DNA of 11,440 bases. Origin: an uncultured Bacteroidales bacterium. Lineage in GTDB: Bacteria > Bacteroidota > Bacteroidia > Bacteroidales > UBA932. The notes below the pieces were generated by a model. It ran no database searches. It was given only the letters and a program-made list of their open reading frames with translations, and was not told where the DNA came from. Each line of letters begins with the position of its first letter. The stretch's first letter is position 1. The stretch spans positions 1 through 11,440 of the forward strand of contig CAMOIZ010000032.1 in the NCBI GenBank assembly GCA_946616385.1. Direction: 5' to 3'. The translations under genes and the position numbers were made by a program. Below are positions 1-6,239 of the stretch, piece after piece.

Positions 1-96
1 TAACAATTTATGTTGATATTACCTTATGGACCGGCAAAGCGGCAAAGGGTCATCGGCATGGGTTCGTTGACAATCGGTTGACGGAAATTCCAAAGA
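1..96. other. Left-edge intergenic DNA with no gene seen
   Basis: No convincing coding frame or RNA was found here on either strand. The one structure seen is a 9-base inverted repeat, CAATCGGTT at 71-79 and AACCGATTG at 106-114. Its right arm overlaps the left foot of the tRNA-Phe terminator, so the two structures could not form together. This may be chance. The stretch may also be the flank of a gene lying left of the window. Confidence 0.4.
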
Positions 97-138
97 AAAA
101 CCGCAAACCGATTGATTAACAAAGGGTTTGCGGGTTTT
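97..138 (-). terminator. Probable Rho-independent terminator of tRNA-Phe
   Basis: On the minus strand, just after the tRNA-Phe 3' end, the arms 125-138 and 97-109 form a stem of 13 base pairs with one bulged base (134) and a 15-base loop. The T-rich run TTTTTCTTTG (91-100) overlaps the foot of the stem and continues past it. Location and orientation fit termination of the tRNA transcript. The large loop and the bulge lower confidence. Confidence 0.6.
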
Positions 139-143
139 GCCTG

Positions 144-216
144 TGGTGCTGGGAAGAATCGAACTGCCGACACAAGGATTTTCAGTCCTTTGCTCTACCA
201 TCTGAGCTACAGCACC
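144..216 (-). tRNA. tRNA-Phe (anticodon GAA)
   Basis: A complete 73-base cloverleaf reads on the minus strand. It has acceptor stem GGTGCTG/CAGCACC, D-stem GCTC/GAGC, anticodon stem AAGGA/TCCTT with loop CTGAAAA (GAA, phenylalanine), a 5-base variable loop, T-loop TTCGATT and discriminator A. No CCA end is encoded (the next bases are CAG), so it must be added after transcription. The T-stem GGCAG/CTTCC holds one non-pairing position, C51 opposite U63 (bases 166 and 154), which is unusual for a tRNA. A strong promoter lies 18 bases upstream and a terminator hairpin downstream, so the gene appears to be transcribed alone. Confidence 0.96.
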
Positions 217-234
217 ATTTTGCTTTTGGGATTG

Positions 235-265
235 CAAAGATATATAAATTTGACGAAGTCGCAAA
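235..265 (-). promoter_or_regulatory. Promoter of tRNA-Phe (Bacteroidetes type)
   Basis: Read on the minus strand, a perfect -33 box TTTG (262-265) is followed after exactly 19 bases by a perfect -7 box TATCTTTG (235-242), the consensus of the Bacteroidetes primary sigma factor (TTTG, about 19-21 bases, TAnnTTTG). The box ends 18 bases before the mature tRNA 5' end, so a short leader would be removed, presumably by RNase P. The sequence just past the box (GCAATCCCAAAAGC) nearly matches that of the tRNA-Glu promoter in this window. Confidence 0.85.
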
Positions 266-336
266 AAAAAATTTATCTTTCTTTTGCTTGTTGCAAATTC
301 TCGCAATTATGATTATTATTGCATTTGAAAAATAGT

Positions 337-348
337 ATATGTACATAT
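337..348. repeat. 12-base perfect palindrome upstream of the OmpA-like gene
   Basis: ATATGTACATAT is its own reverse complement. It lies 25 bases before the ATG of the OmpA-family lipoprotein, in an AT-rich leader. It could be an operator for a dimeric regulator, but AT-rich DNA produces such palindromes by chance, and no clear TAnnTTTG box was found nearby (the closest is TGCATTTG at 320-327, with one mismatch and no well-spaced -33 box). Confidence 0.25.
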
Positions 349-373
349 CAAACCAATAAATCAATCAAACATC

Positions 374-1051
374 ATGAAAAGAATTCTTGCAATTGCACTT
401 TGCGGAGCAGTCATCTTCTCCAGTTGCTCTTCCATGAACAAGGCCGGTAAAGGCACTCTGTTCGGAGCTGGCGGCGGCGCAATCGCCGGCGCAGCCCTCG
501 GTTACCTCATCGGCGGAGACCTCAAGTCTGCAGCTATCGGTGCAACCGCAGGCACTGCAGTAGGTGCTACCACCGGTGCCGTCATCGGCCAGAAGATGGA
601 CAAGAAAGCAGAAGAACTCGCTGCCCTGAACGCCAAGGTTGAGACTTTCGAGATCAACGGTCTCGAAGCCATCCGCGTCACTTTCGACAACGGAATCCTC
701 TTCAACACCAACAGCACCACCCTCAGCCCTGAGGCTCAGAAGTCCATCGAGCAGTTCGCCGCTGCAATGGTAGACCTTCCCGATACCGACATCACCATCT
801 GGGGCCACACCGACAACACCGGCACCGCAGCTGTCAACGAGCGCATCTCCAAGCAGCGCGCAGCAGCCGTCGAGAAGTGCCTCGCACAGGCAGGCCTCAA
901 GAACAAGATCGTCGCTGAAGGCAAGTCCTACGATCTTCCCGTTGCAAGCAACGATACCGCTGAAGGCCGTGCCCAGAACCGCCGCGTCGAGGTCTACGTG
1001 ACCGCCAATGAGGCCATGATCAAGGCAGCTGAAGCAGGCACCCTCAAATAA
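374..1051 (+). CDS. OmpA-family outer-membrane lipoprotein with glycine zipper
   Basis: The 225-residue product is a predicted lipoprotein that tethers the outer membrane to peptidoglycan. Residues 1-17 form a signal peptide ending in a lipobox (FSSC) with lipidated Cys18. Residues about 27-73 are a glycine- and alanine-rich zipper, likely membrane-associated or oligomer-forming. Residues about 95-212 are an OmpA C-terminal domain with the motif GHTDNTG. Asp147 and Arg162 sit 15 residues apart, as do the two diaminopimelate-binding residues of OmpA. The block EGRAQNRRVEV ends the domain. Architecture resembles YiaD/Pal-like proteins. No acidic export signal follows the cysteine, so a periplasm-facing position is inferred. 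The ATG gives the complete signal peptide; no Shine-Dalgarno is visible, as usual in this phylum. The PriA-like gene follows after 2 bases. Confidence 0.92.
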   Translation: MKRILAIALCGAVIFSSCSSMNKAGKGTLFGAGGGAIAGAALGYLIGGDLKSAAIGATAGTAVGATTGAVIGQKMDKKAEELAALNAKVETFEINGLEAIRVTFDNGILFNTNSTTLSPEAQKSIEQFAAAMVDLPDTDITIWGHTDNTGTAAVNERISKQRAAAVEKCLAQAGLKNKIVAEGKSYDLPVASNDTAEGRAQNRRVEVYVTANEAMIKAAEAGTLK

Positions 1052-1053
1052 CA

Positions 1054-2835
1054 GTGTCCGCACAGCACTATATCAAGGTAATACTCCCACTCCGCCTGGA
1101 GTGGGAGCCTTGTTATATCACGGACGCAGACCTCCGGGCCGGGGACCGCGTCGCAGTCATATTTGCCGGCAGGAGAGTCATAGGAGTGGTTTCCGATCCC
1201 GACGCCACCCCGGACATCGAAACCTCCCGCATCCGGCCCATACTTTCTGTCGAAACCGGGTTGGACCGCGTCAGCCCGGAAGAGATCAGCCTCTGGCGCT
1301 TCATCGCAGACTATTACCTATGCACCATAGGCGAAGTTTTCAAGGCAGCATATCCGGTGCTTAAAACAGCATCGGAAGAGACCAGAGTCCGGGTTTCGCA
1401 GCGCAAAGCCAGGCTGGAAGAACGCACGATCGCCCTTTGGCAGCAGCGAATCGCCAAATTGAAGGAGAGACTGGATGCAAAGGATGCCGCCCTTGCCAAA
1501 AAGCATGGCGACGCCGTGCGCGGACGGCTTGAAGAACAGCGCAGAGCCATTGCTTCCGCTCTGCAGGATGCAGAAGACCGTCTTGCCTCCTTCAGTGCGC
1601 ATCTTTCTCTATCCGAAGCTGATTATTCCTCCCTTCTTCAAAATCTTCCGCAGCAGCCGCTCTCTCCCCTATTCCTTCAGACGCTTGCTTCCGGCAAGCC
1701 GCTTCTCTTCAAATCGGCTGCAAGGGAGGAAGTATACCTGCAGGCTTGCGCCATGCAATTACGGAAAAACCGGAACGTATGCATCCTGGTAAATGAAATA
1801 GCACTTGCCGGCAGGCTGAAGGACAAACTGGAAGGGGCGTTCGGCGACCTGCTCCTTGTATATCATTCCCAGATGACCAGGGGTGCGCAGAGGCGAATAA
1901 TGGATGACATCCGTTCCGGGAGACCCTATGTGCTCATTGGCACCAGATCCTCCATTTTCCTGCCGCATCACGAACTGGGACTGATCATAGTTGACAACGA
2001 AGAATCAGTCTTCTACAAACAAAGCGATTCCGCGCCCCGCTACAATGCAAGGGACTGTGCAGTGCAGCTGGCCCGCATCCACAACTGCAGCATCATCCTG
2101 GGCTCCTGCTCCCCTTCTCTCGAATCCTCACTGAATGTGCGCTCCGGAAAGTACTCCCTTTTCGACCAAAGTTCCGAAGGGAAAGAACTGCATCCAGGAT
2201 GCAGATTCACTCTCGTGGATATCCGTGCCGAAATAAAGAAAAACGGCATGCAGGGCCCTGTTTCCCGGATATTGTCCGCAGCGTTGGCAAGAAGCCGTAA
2301 ATGCGCCATCATAAGAGGTTTTGAAAAAGTCGGAGAGCTGGAAGGGTTGCAGGCCGATATTTACACCATCCCACAAGCGGCGAAATCGGATCTTGGAGAA
2401 TACGACCTGGTAGCCATGCTCAATGCGGACGCACTCTTCGACGCAGGGGACTTCCGTTCCGACGAGCACGCATTCCAGTATCTTGAACGGCTACGCAGCA
2501 TCTGTCCTGTCGTTATCATACAAAGTGCCCAGGCAGCTCATCAGGTGTATCATATTCACTCGGCCGAAATCCTGCTGGAAGAGCGTCGTGAGTTCAGTCT
2601 TCCGCCGTATACGAGGCTTGTAGATCTGCGTCTTTCCGGCGGCGCAAGCGCATCGGCATTGTGCAAGGATTTGGCATCTGCCGGCTTCCGCGTGATGGAG
2701 ATGCCGGAGTCCGTGCGGGTGATCCTTCCGCGCGACAAGCAGCTCCAGTCTGGTAAAAAGAAACTCCGGAATGTCGTTGAAACATTCCGGAGCAATTCCA
2801 AATCAAACGTCATTATCGACGTCGATCCACTATAA
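1054..2835 (+). CDS. priA: PriA-like primosomal protein lacking ATPase motifs and zinc cluster
   Basis: The 593-residue product belongs to the PriA (primosomal protein N', replication restart) family but is short; usual members have about 700-830 residues. Visible family landmarks are the N-terminal DNA-binding start (KVILPL, 8-13), a charged coiled-coil stretch (about 107-185), VNEIAL (246-251; usually VPEIAL), VLIGTRSSIF (293-302), the aromatic loop YKQ...PRYNARD (321-334), GSCSPSLES (350-358), LNADAL (456-461) and the C-terminal EERREFSLPPYTRL (509-522). What is missing is striking. The Walker A loop (normally GVTGSGKT) is KSAAREE (220-226). The Walker B DEEH is DNEE (314-317). The motif VI arginine region is gone, and the roughly 60-residue segment with eight zinc-binding cysteines is absent. 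The start is GTG, 2 bases after the OmpA-like stop; it fits the family N-terminus and suggests translational coupling. DNA binding or a structural role in restart is inferred, helicase activity is not expected. Confidence 0.85.
   Translation: MSAQHYIKVILPLRLEWEPCYITDADLRAGDRVAVIFAGRRVIGVVSDPDATPDIETSRIRPILSVETGLDRVSPEEISLWRFIADYYLCTIGEVFKAAYPVLKTASEETRVRVSQRKARLEERTIALWQQRIAKLKERLDAKDAALAKKHGDAVRGRLEEQRRAIASALQDAEDRLASFSAHLSLSEADYSSLLQNLPQQPLSPLFLQTLASGKPLLFKSAAREEVYLQACAMQLRKNRNVCILVNEIALAGRLKDKLEGAFGDLLLVYHSQMTRGAQRRIMDDIRSGRPYVLIGTRSSIFLPHHELGLIIVDNEESVFYKQSDSAPRYNARDCAVQLARIHNCSIILGSCSPSLESSLNVRSGKYSLFDQSSEGKELHPGCRFTLVDIRAEIKKNGMQGPVSRILSAALARSRKCAIIRGFEKVGELEGLQADIYTIPQAAKSDLGEYDLVAMLNADALFDAGDFRSDEHAFQYLERLRSICPVVIIQSAQAAHQVYHIHSAEILLEERREFSLPPYTRLVDLRLSGGASASALCKDLASAGFRVMEMPESVRVILPRDKQLQSGKKKLRNVVETFRSNSKSNVIIDVDPL
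2755..2792 (-). terminator. Terminator of the TonB-lipoprotein gene, inside the PriA-like gene
   Basis: On the minus strand a perfect 10-base-pair stem, CTCCGGAATG (2783-2792) with CATTCCGGAG (2764-2773) and a 9-base loop, is followed at once by the T-rich run TTTCTTTTT (2755-2763). It begins 44 bases past the TonB-lipoprotein stop. Read rightward the hairpin has no T-run, so it is directional for the leftward gene. It lies wholly within the 3' coding end of the PriA-like gene (about residues 568-580). Confidence 0.75.
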
Positions 2836-2836
2836 C

Positions 2837-3643
2837 TTACTCAGCAAGTTTGTAGATAACAGGGAAGGTGTAGGAAACTGCGACAGGCTCGCCGTTCTGC
2901 ATACCGGGAGTCCATACAGGAGAAGAAGCGACTACACGTACTGCTTCTGCATCGAGTTCGGGATCTACACTCTTGATAACCTTGATATTCTGGACACTGC
3001 CATCCTTTGCAACCTTGAACTTGAGAACAACGCGGCCTTCGGTGCCGGCGCTCTTCGCAGCCTCAGGATAAACGATCTGGCTGTTGACCCACTTTGAGAA
3101 AGCTTTGTTTGCATCTGCACCCTCGAAGAGAGGCTTCTGCTGAACGAGGATGAAAGGTATTTCTTCCTCTACGGCTTCCTCAACTGCATCAGCGGCTGTT
3201 TCTGCAGCTTCAGCGGCCTTTGCAGCAGCGTCGGCAGCAATCTGCTCGGCTGCGCCTTCAACGATTTCTTCAGCCTTGTCAGCAGTTTCAGCAGCTACCT
3301 CTTCTACAGCGGCTTTGTCAAGGGCGGGAAGTTCGATTCCGCGAACTTTGAGGAGAGCGTCGATATCTTCTTCAGCGACACCATTGTCTTCAAGAGCCAC
3401 ATCGTAAGCGTCGGCGAAGATTGCGTCGAGTTCTTCATTGTCGGTGATTCCGAGGTTTTTGATGACGGCTTCCTTGGCAGCGAGAGCTTCCTTGATGGCC
3501 TCGTCATTGCCGGATGCGACAGCTTCTACAAGTGCGTTTGCAGCTTTTGCAGCTTCGGCGGAAATAGTTTCAGCAGAGGGTTTCTTCTGGTTGCAGGCCA
3601 CTACGGCAGCGGCGATTGCAAGAATAGTGATGATTTTTTTCAT
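2837..3643 (-). CDS. Lipoprotein with C-terminal TonB domain
   Basis: The 268-residue product begins with a signal peptide and a lipobox (VVAC, Cys17), so it is predicted to be lipid-anchored. Residues about 24-110 are helical and acidic. Residues about 111-161 are a low-complexity alanine/glutamate stretch likely to form a long helix. Residues about 165-268 form a TonB C-terminal domain: VNSQIVYPEAAKSAGTEGRV, then VAKDGSVQNIKVIKS, then the closing strand VSYTFPVIYKL. Ordinary TonB proteins have an inner-membrane helix and a proline-rich spacer to pass energy from ExbB/ExbD to outer-membrane receptors; this one has neither. It may bind receptor TonB boxes or other envelope partners without being an energised transducer. 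It has its own -7 box 29 bases upstream and a terminator inside the opposing gene, so it is probably a single-gene unit. Calling the domain is safe; the role is inferred. Confidence 0.9.
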   Translation of the reverse strand: MKKIITILAIAAAVVACNQKKPSAETISAEAAKAANALVEAVASGNDEAIKEALAAKEAVIKNLGITDNEELDAIFADAYDVALEDNGVAEEDIDALLKVRGIELPALDKAAVEEVAAETADKAEEIVEGAAEQIAADAAAKAAEAAETAADAVEEAVEEEIPFILVQQKPLFEGADANKAFSKWVNSQIVYPEAAKSAGTEGRVVLKFKVAKDGSVQNIKVIKSVDPELDAEAVRVVASSPVWTPGMQNGEPVAVSYTFPVIYKLAE

Positions 3644-3672
3644 ATTAATGATGGTTTTGGTTTTTCTGCGTA

Positions 3673-3680
3673 CAAAAATA
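3673..3680 (-). promoter_or_regulatory. -7 box of the TonB-lipoprotein gene
   Basis: TATTTTTG on the minus strand matches TAnnTTTG perfectly and ends 29 bases before the ATG, leaving a leader of roughly 25 bases. No TTTG is found at the -33 distance; that position lies at the end of the upstream NamZ-like gene. An AT-only inverted repeat (AAATATT/AATATTT, 3676-3694) overlaps the box and could affect it. Read-through from the upstream gene is also possible, as I see no terminator in the 58-base gap. Confidence 0.55.
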
Positions 3681-3701
3681 TTAAAAAAATATTTACGTTG
3701 T

Positions 3702-4760
3702 TCATTTTATGCGTATTGGCTGGTCATCATAGAGCAAATATCGCTTTGCCTTGCGTATCCACCGCTGCTCCTCGCTCTTGACATGCTCTTCCACTATGTC
3801 GAATGTGATACTCCCCCGCAGGTATTCCGCCATCACAGGATCCGCCAGACGGCCGAAAAGGCTGTCGGAAATCCTGAACTGTGAATATCTTTCCGAGAAA
3901 TAACGCATCAGCTGCACCGTGTGCAGAAGCGAATGATACCTGGTCCCTGGTGTGAGCACGAACTGCCATCCGAAGCACTGTTCTCCTTCGTAGAGCCCTG
4001 CGAGGGGAACAAAGGTGCAAGGCCGGGCCAGCACCCCTTCGGGCACCGGCACAGGATTCCCGTCAGGTTTGATGAACGGGGCGCCTATGATCTCGTATGG
4101 TCTCACGGTACCCAGACCGGGATTCACATTGGTATCCGTCCACAACTTTCCTCCACAATAGAAATACGGAGTGAACACGCCGGCGAAGTCGGATGCCGGC
4201 GGGATCATCCACGGCATCAGAGTGCGGGCAGTGTAGGCGACATCGGCGGAAATCACATGCAGGGATATCTGCGATCCGTTCTCCCCTGCATACATCTGCG
4301 CAAGTTCACCAAGGGTCAGGCCATGCCTGTGCGCACAGGCGGGAGTCCAGACGTCGGTCTCGCCTGCAGGAAGAGTCCCTTCCACCTCGCGTCCGGCAGG
4401 ATTGGGATGATCCACAATATACAGGGCCGGTGGATCCTGCATCGACGCCAGCGTGGATATCAGTCGCAGCACATCGATCGTAAAAGGGAAGTAGCGCGAC
4501 CCGGCATCCTGGATTTCCACCACTACGGCATCCAGGGCGGCAAGATCACCGACTTCAAATGAGATGTGGGCCGTTCCTGGCTGGGATTCCTCCCCCGGCA
4601 TGAATATGGCCGCGAGGTTTCCCCTTTGCCGGAAGAGATCGTACAGATAGTTTCCTCTGGATGCGTCCCAGCAGGCCGGAGTGCAGAACACCCCGACCTT
4701 GCCTTGCAGCAGGGCCTTGTCCAACTGATCCCCGATTGGAGTTGTGCGGAACGAAAACAT
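3702..4760 (-). CDS. DUF1343 / NamZ-like protein (GH171 family relative), cytoplasmic
   Basis: The 352-residue product resembles DUF1343 proteins, the family of the exo-beta-N-acetylmuramidase NamZ, which removes terminal MurNAc from peptidoglycan fragments. Family-like blocks in order are KVGVFCTPACWD (21-32), VVVEIQDAGSRYFPF (79-93; family form DIQDVGxRxYTY), IVDHPNPAGREVEGTL (115-130), HRHGLTLGELAQMYAGE (144-160), NPGLGTVRPYEIIGAPFI (213-230), FGWQFVLT (263-270), and a C-terminal RWIRKAKRYLLY (333-344). It differs from typical members in having no signal peptide, in being shorter before the IQDAG block, and in having MPGEE (54-58) where most members carry a PEHG-type motif. Its ATG follows the glmM stop after one base, so co-transcription is very likely and a cell-wall recycling role is inferred. 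Activity is uncertain given the altered N-terminal motif. Confidence 0.75.
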   Translation of the reverse strand: MFSFRTTPIGDQLDKALLQGKVGVFCTPACWDASRGNYLYDLFRQRGNLAAIFMPGEESQPGTAHISFEVGDLAALDAVVVEIQDAGSRYFPFTIDVLRLISTLASMQDPPALYIVDHPNPAGREVEGTLPAGETDVWTPACAHRHGLTLGELAQMYAGENGSQISLHVISADVAYTARTLMPWMIPPASDFAGVFTPYFYCGGKLWTDTNVNPGLGTVRPYEIIGAPFIKPDGNPVPVPEGVLARPCTFVPLAGLYEGEQCFGWQFVLTPGTRYHSLLHTVQLMRYFSERYSQFRISDSLFGRLADPVMAEYLRGSITFDIVEEHVKSEEQRWIRKAKRYLLYDDQPIRIK

Positions 4761-4761
4761 T

Positions 4762-6177
4762 CTATTCGCCTATTATCTTCTTTGCAAGGGCCACCACCTC
4801 GTTGCCGAGGGCTTCCGCCCGTTCGGCAGTGGGGGCCTCGGAATAAACGCGGATGATGGGTTCCGTGTTGGAACGGCGCAGGTGGACCCACTCGCGGGCA
4901 GCCTCGAAATCGACCTTGACGCCGTCGATGGTATTCACTTTCTCGTTCTTGAAGGTCTCCTTCATTGCTCCCAGAATCTTGTCGATTAGGGCGCTGTCGC
5001 TGAGGTCGATGCGGTTCTTGGCAATGAAATACTGCGGCAGGGTTTTCTTGTACTCGCTGACTTTCAGGCCGTTGTGTGCAAGTTTGCTGAGGAACAGCGC
5101 AACTCCCACCATGGCATCGCGTCCGCAGTGGCTTGCAGGGTAGATGACTCCCCCGTTGCCTTCTCCGCCGATCAGGGCGTCCACTTCGTGCATCTTGGTG
5201 GTAACGTTCACCTCGCCTACGGCAGAAGCGTAGTAGGTGCCTCCGTGAGCCTCGGTAACATCGCGGAGCGCGCGGCTGGAAGACAGGTTGGAGACGGTCG
5301 CGAGATTCTTGCGGCCTTTCTTCACTGCCTCGTCGAGCAGATAATCGGCCACCGCCACAAGCGTATACTCTTCTACGAAAGGCTCACCGTTCTCGCAGAT
5401 GAAGGCGAGGCGGTCCACGTCGGGATCGACGCTGATGCCGAAATCCGCCTTCTCGCGGACCACGGTCTCGCTCAGATCCACCAGGTTCTTGGGAAGTGGT
5501 TCTGGATTATGCGCGAAATCGCCCGTGGGCTCACCGTTTAGCGTAATACATTCAACGCCAAGCTTTTCCAGCAACCTGGGCATGATTATACCGCCCACCG
5601 AATTGATGGAATCCAGCACGACCTTGAAGCCGGCCTTGCGCACAGCTTCGGCATCTACCGTTTCCAGGGCGAGAACGGCATCGATGTGCTCGTCCGTAAA
5701 GTCGTGCTCTTCTATCTTGCCGAGTTCATCGACATCGGCGAAGTCGAATTCTCCCTTCTCGGCGCAATCCAGGATGGCCTGGCCCTGAGCCGCAGTCAGG
5801 AACTCCCCGCATTCGTTGAGAAGCTTGAGCGCATTCCACTGACGGGGATTGTGGGATGCCGTTATGATGATGCCTCCGTCGGCGTTTGCGAAACGCACGG
5901 CAAGTTCCGTGGTAGGAGTCGATGCGAATCCGCACTTCACGACATTCACTCCGCATGCGACAAGGGTTCCGCATACAAGGTCTTCGACCATGCGGCCGCT
6001 GATTCGGGCGTCGCGCCCGACTACGACTTTGTATTTATCTGCATTGGGAGCCTTGCGCTTCCGAAGTTCGCTGCAATATGCATAGGTAAACTTTACGATA
6101 TCGACAGGGGTGAGGGCCTCTCCGGGCACTCCGCCTATGGTACCCCTGATTCCGGAAATAGATTTGATAAGTGTCAT
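4762..6177 (-). CDS. glmM: Phosphoglucosamine mutase (GlmM-type, alpha-D-phosphohexomutase)
   Basis: The 471-residue enzyme converts glucosamine-6-phosphate to glucosamine-1-phosphate for UDP-GlcNAc, peptidoglycan and lipopolysaccharide. All four family sites are visible: the phosphoserine loop TASHNP (Ser108), the magnesium loop DPDVDR (251-256), the sugar-binding loop GEGNGG (338-343), and the phosphate-binding loop RRSNTEPIIRVYSE (434-447). The N-terminus MTLIKSISGIRGTIGG is typical of Bacteroidetes GlmM. I chose the ATG at 6177 over an in-frame GTG at 6183 because the -7 box TATATTTG ends at 6183 and the GTG would lie on it; the ATG also gives the family N-terminus. The message is probably leaderless. 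The NamZ-like gene follows after one base. The DPDVDR and SNTEP forms are shared with phosphomannomutases, so sugar preference is assigned by family resemblance, not proven. Confidence 0.92.
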   Translation of the reverse strand: MTLIKSISGIRGTIGGVPGEALTPVDIVKFTYAYCSELRKRKAPNADKYKVVVGRDARISGRMVEDLVCGTLVACGVNVVKCGFASTPTTELAVRFANADGGIIITASHNPRQWNALKLLNECGEFLTAAQGQAILDCAEKGEFDFADVDELGKIEEHDFTDEHIDAVLALETVDAEAVRKAGFKVVLDSINSVGGIIMPRLLEKLGVECITLNGEPTGDFAHNPEPLPKNLVDLSETVVREKADFGISVDPDVDRLAFICENGEPFVEEYTLVAVADYLLDEAVKKGRKNLATVSNLSSSRALRDVTEAHGGTYYASAVGEVNVTTKMHEVDALIGGEGNGGVIYPASHCGRDAMVGVALFLSKLAHNGLKVSEYKKTLPQYFIAKNRIDLSDSALIDKILGAMKETFKNEKVNTIDGVKVDFEAAREWVHLRRSNTEPIIRVYSEAPTAERAEALGNEVVALAKKIIGE

Positions 6178-6182
6178 AAGCA

Positions 6183-6190
6183 CAAATATA
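6183..6190 (-). promoter_or_regulatory. -7 box of glmM, 5 bases before its ATG
   Basis: TATATTTG on the minus strand matches TAnnTTTG perfectly and is separated from the glmM ATG by just TGCTT. Since transcription in Bacteroidetes starts about 5-7 bases past this box, the message should start at or next to the ATG. No TTTG is present at the -33 distance, where the upstream region is the hairpin of the rpmE2 terminator. Confidence 0.7.
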
Positions 6191-6191
6191 C

Positions 6192-6222
6192 AAAAAAAGC
6201 GATGACCTTGTCACCGCTTTTT
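6192..6222 (-). terminator. Rho-independent terminator of rpmE2
   Basis: On the minus strand AAAAAGCGGTGAC (6210-6222) pairs with GTCATCGCTTTTT (6194-6206) over 13 positions, one of them a G-U pair, around a 3-base loop, and the T-run extends to 7 bases (6192-6198). It begins 17 bases past the rpmE2 stop. Read on the plus strand the G-U becomes an A-C mismatch, so the hairpin favours the leftward direction. Its T-run ends only one base before the glmM -7 box. Confidence 0.85.
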
Positions 6223-6239
6223 GTTTATCCTGTAAAGAA

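Noticed and set aside
71..114. 9-base inverted repeat overlapping the tRNA-Phe terminator, as an antiterminator or attachment site
   Set aside because: No conserved leader, repeat of the tRNA 3' end or integrase is visible; arms are short and far apart.
19..306. Open frame of 95 codons on the minus strand at the left edge
   Set aside because: It runs straight through tRNA-Phe, its promoter and its terminator.
365..1063. Open frame of 232 codons on the minus strand, opposite the OmpA-like gene
   Set aside because: It is a shadow of the lipoprotein gene; the cysteine- and serine-rich translation has no family likeness.
2923..2952. Hairpin AGAAGC/GCTTCT downstream of the PriA-like stop as its terminator
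   Set aside because: A 6-base stem with a long loop and no T-run.
6178..6183. GTG at 6183 as an alternative glmM start
   Set aside because: It overlaps the last base of the -7 box, so it would not be on the transcript; the ATG two codons later gives the family N-terminus.
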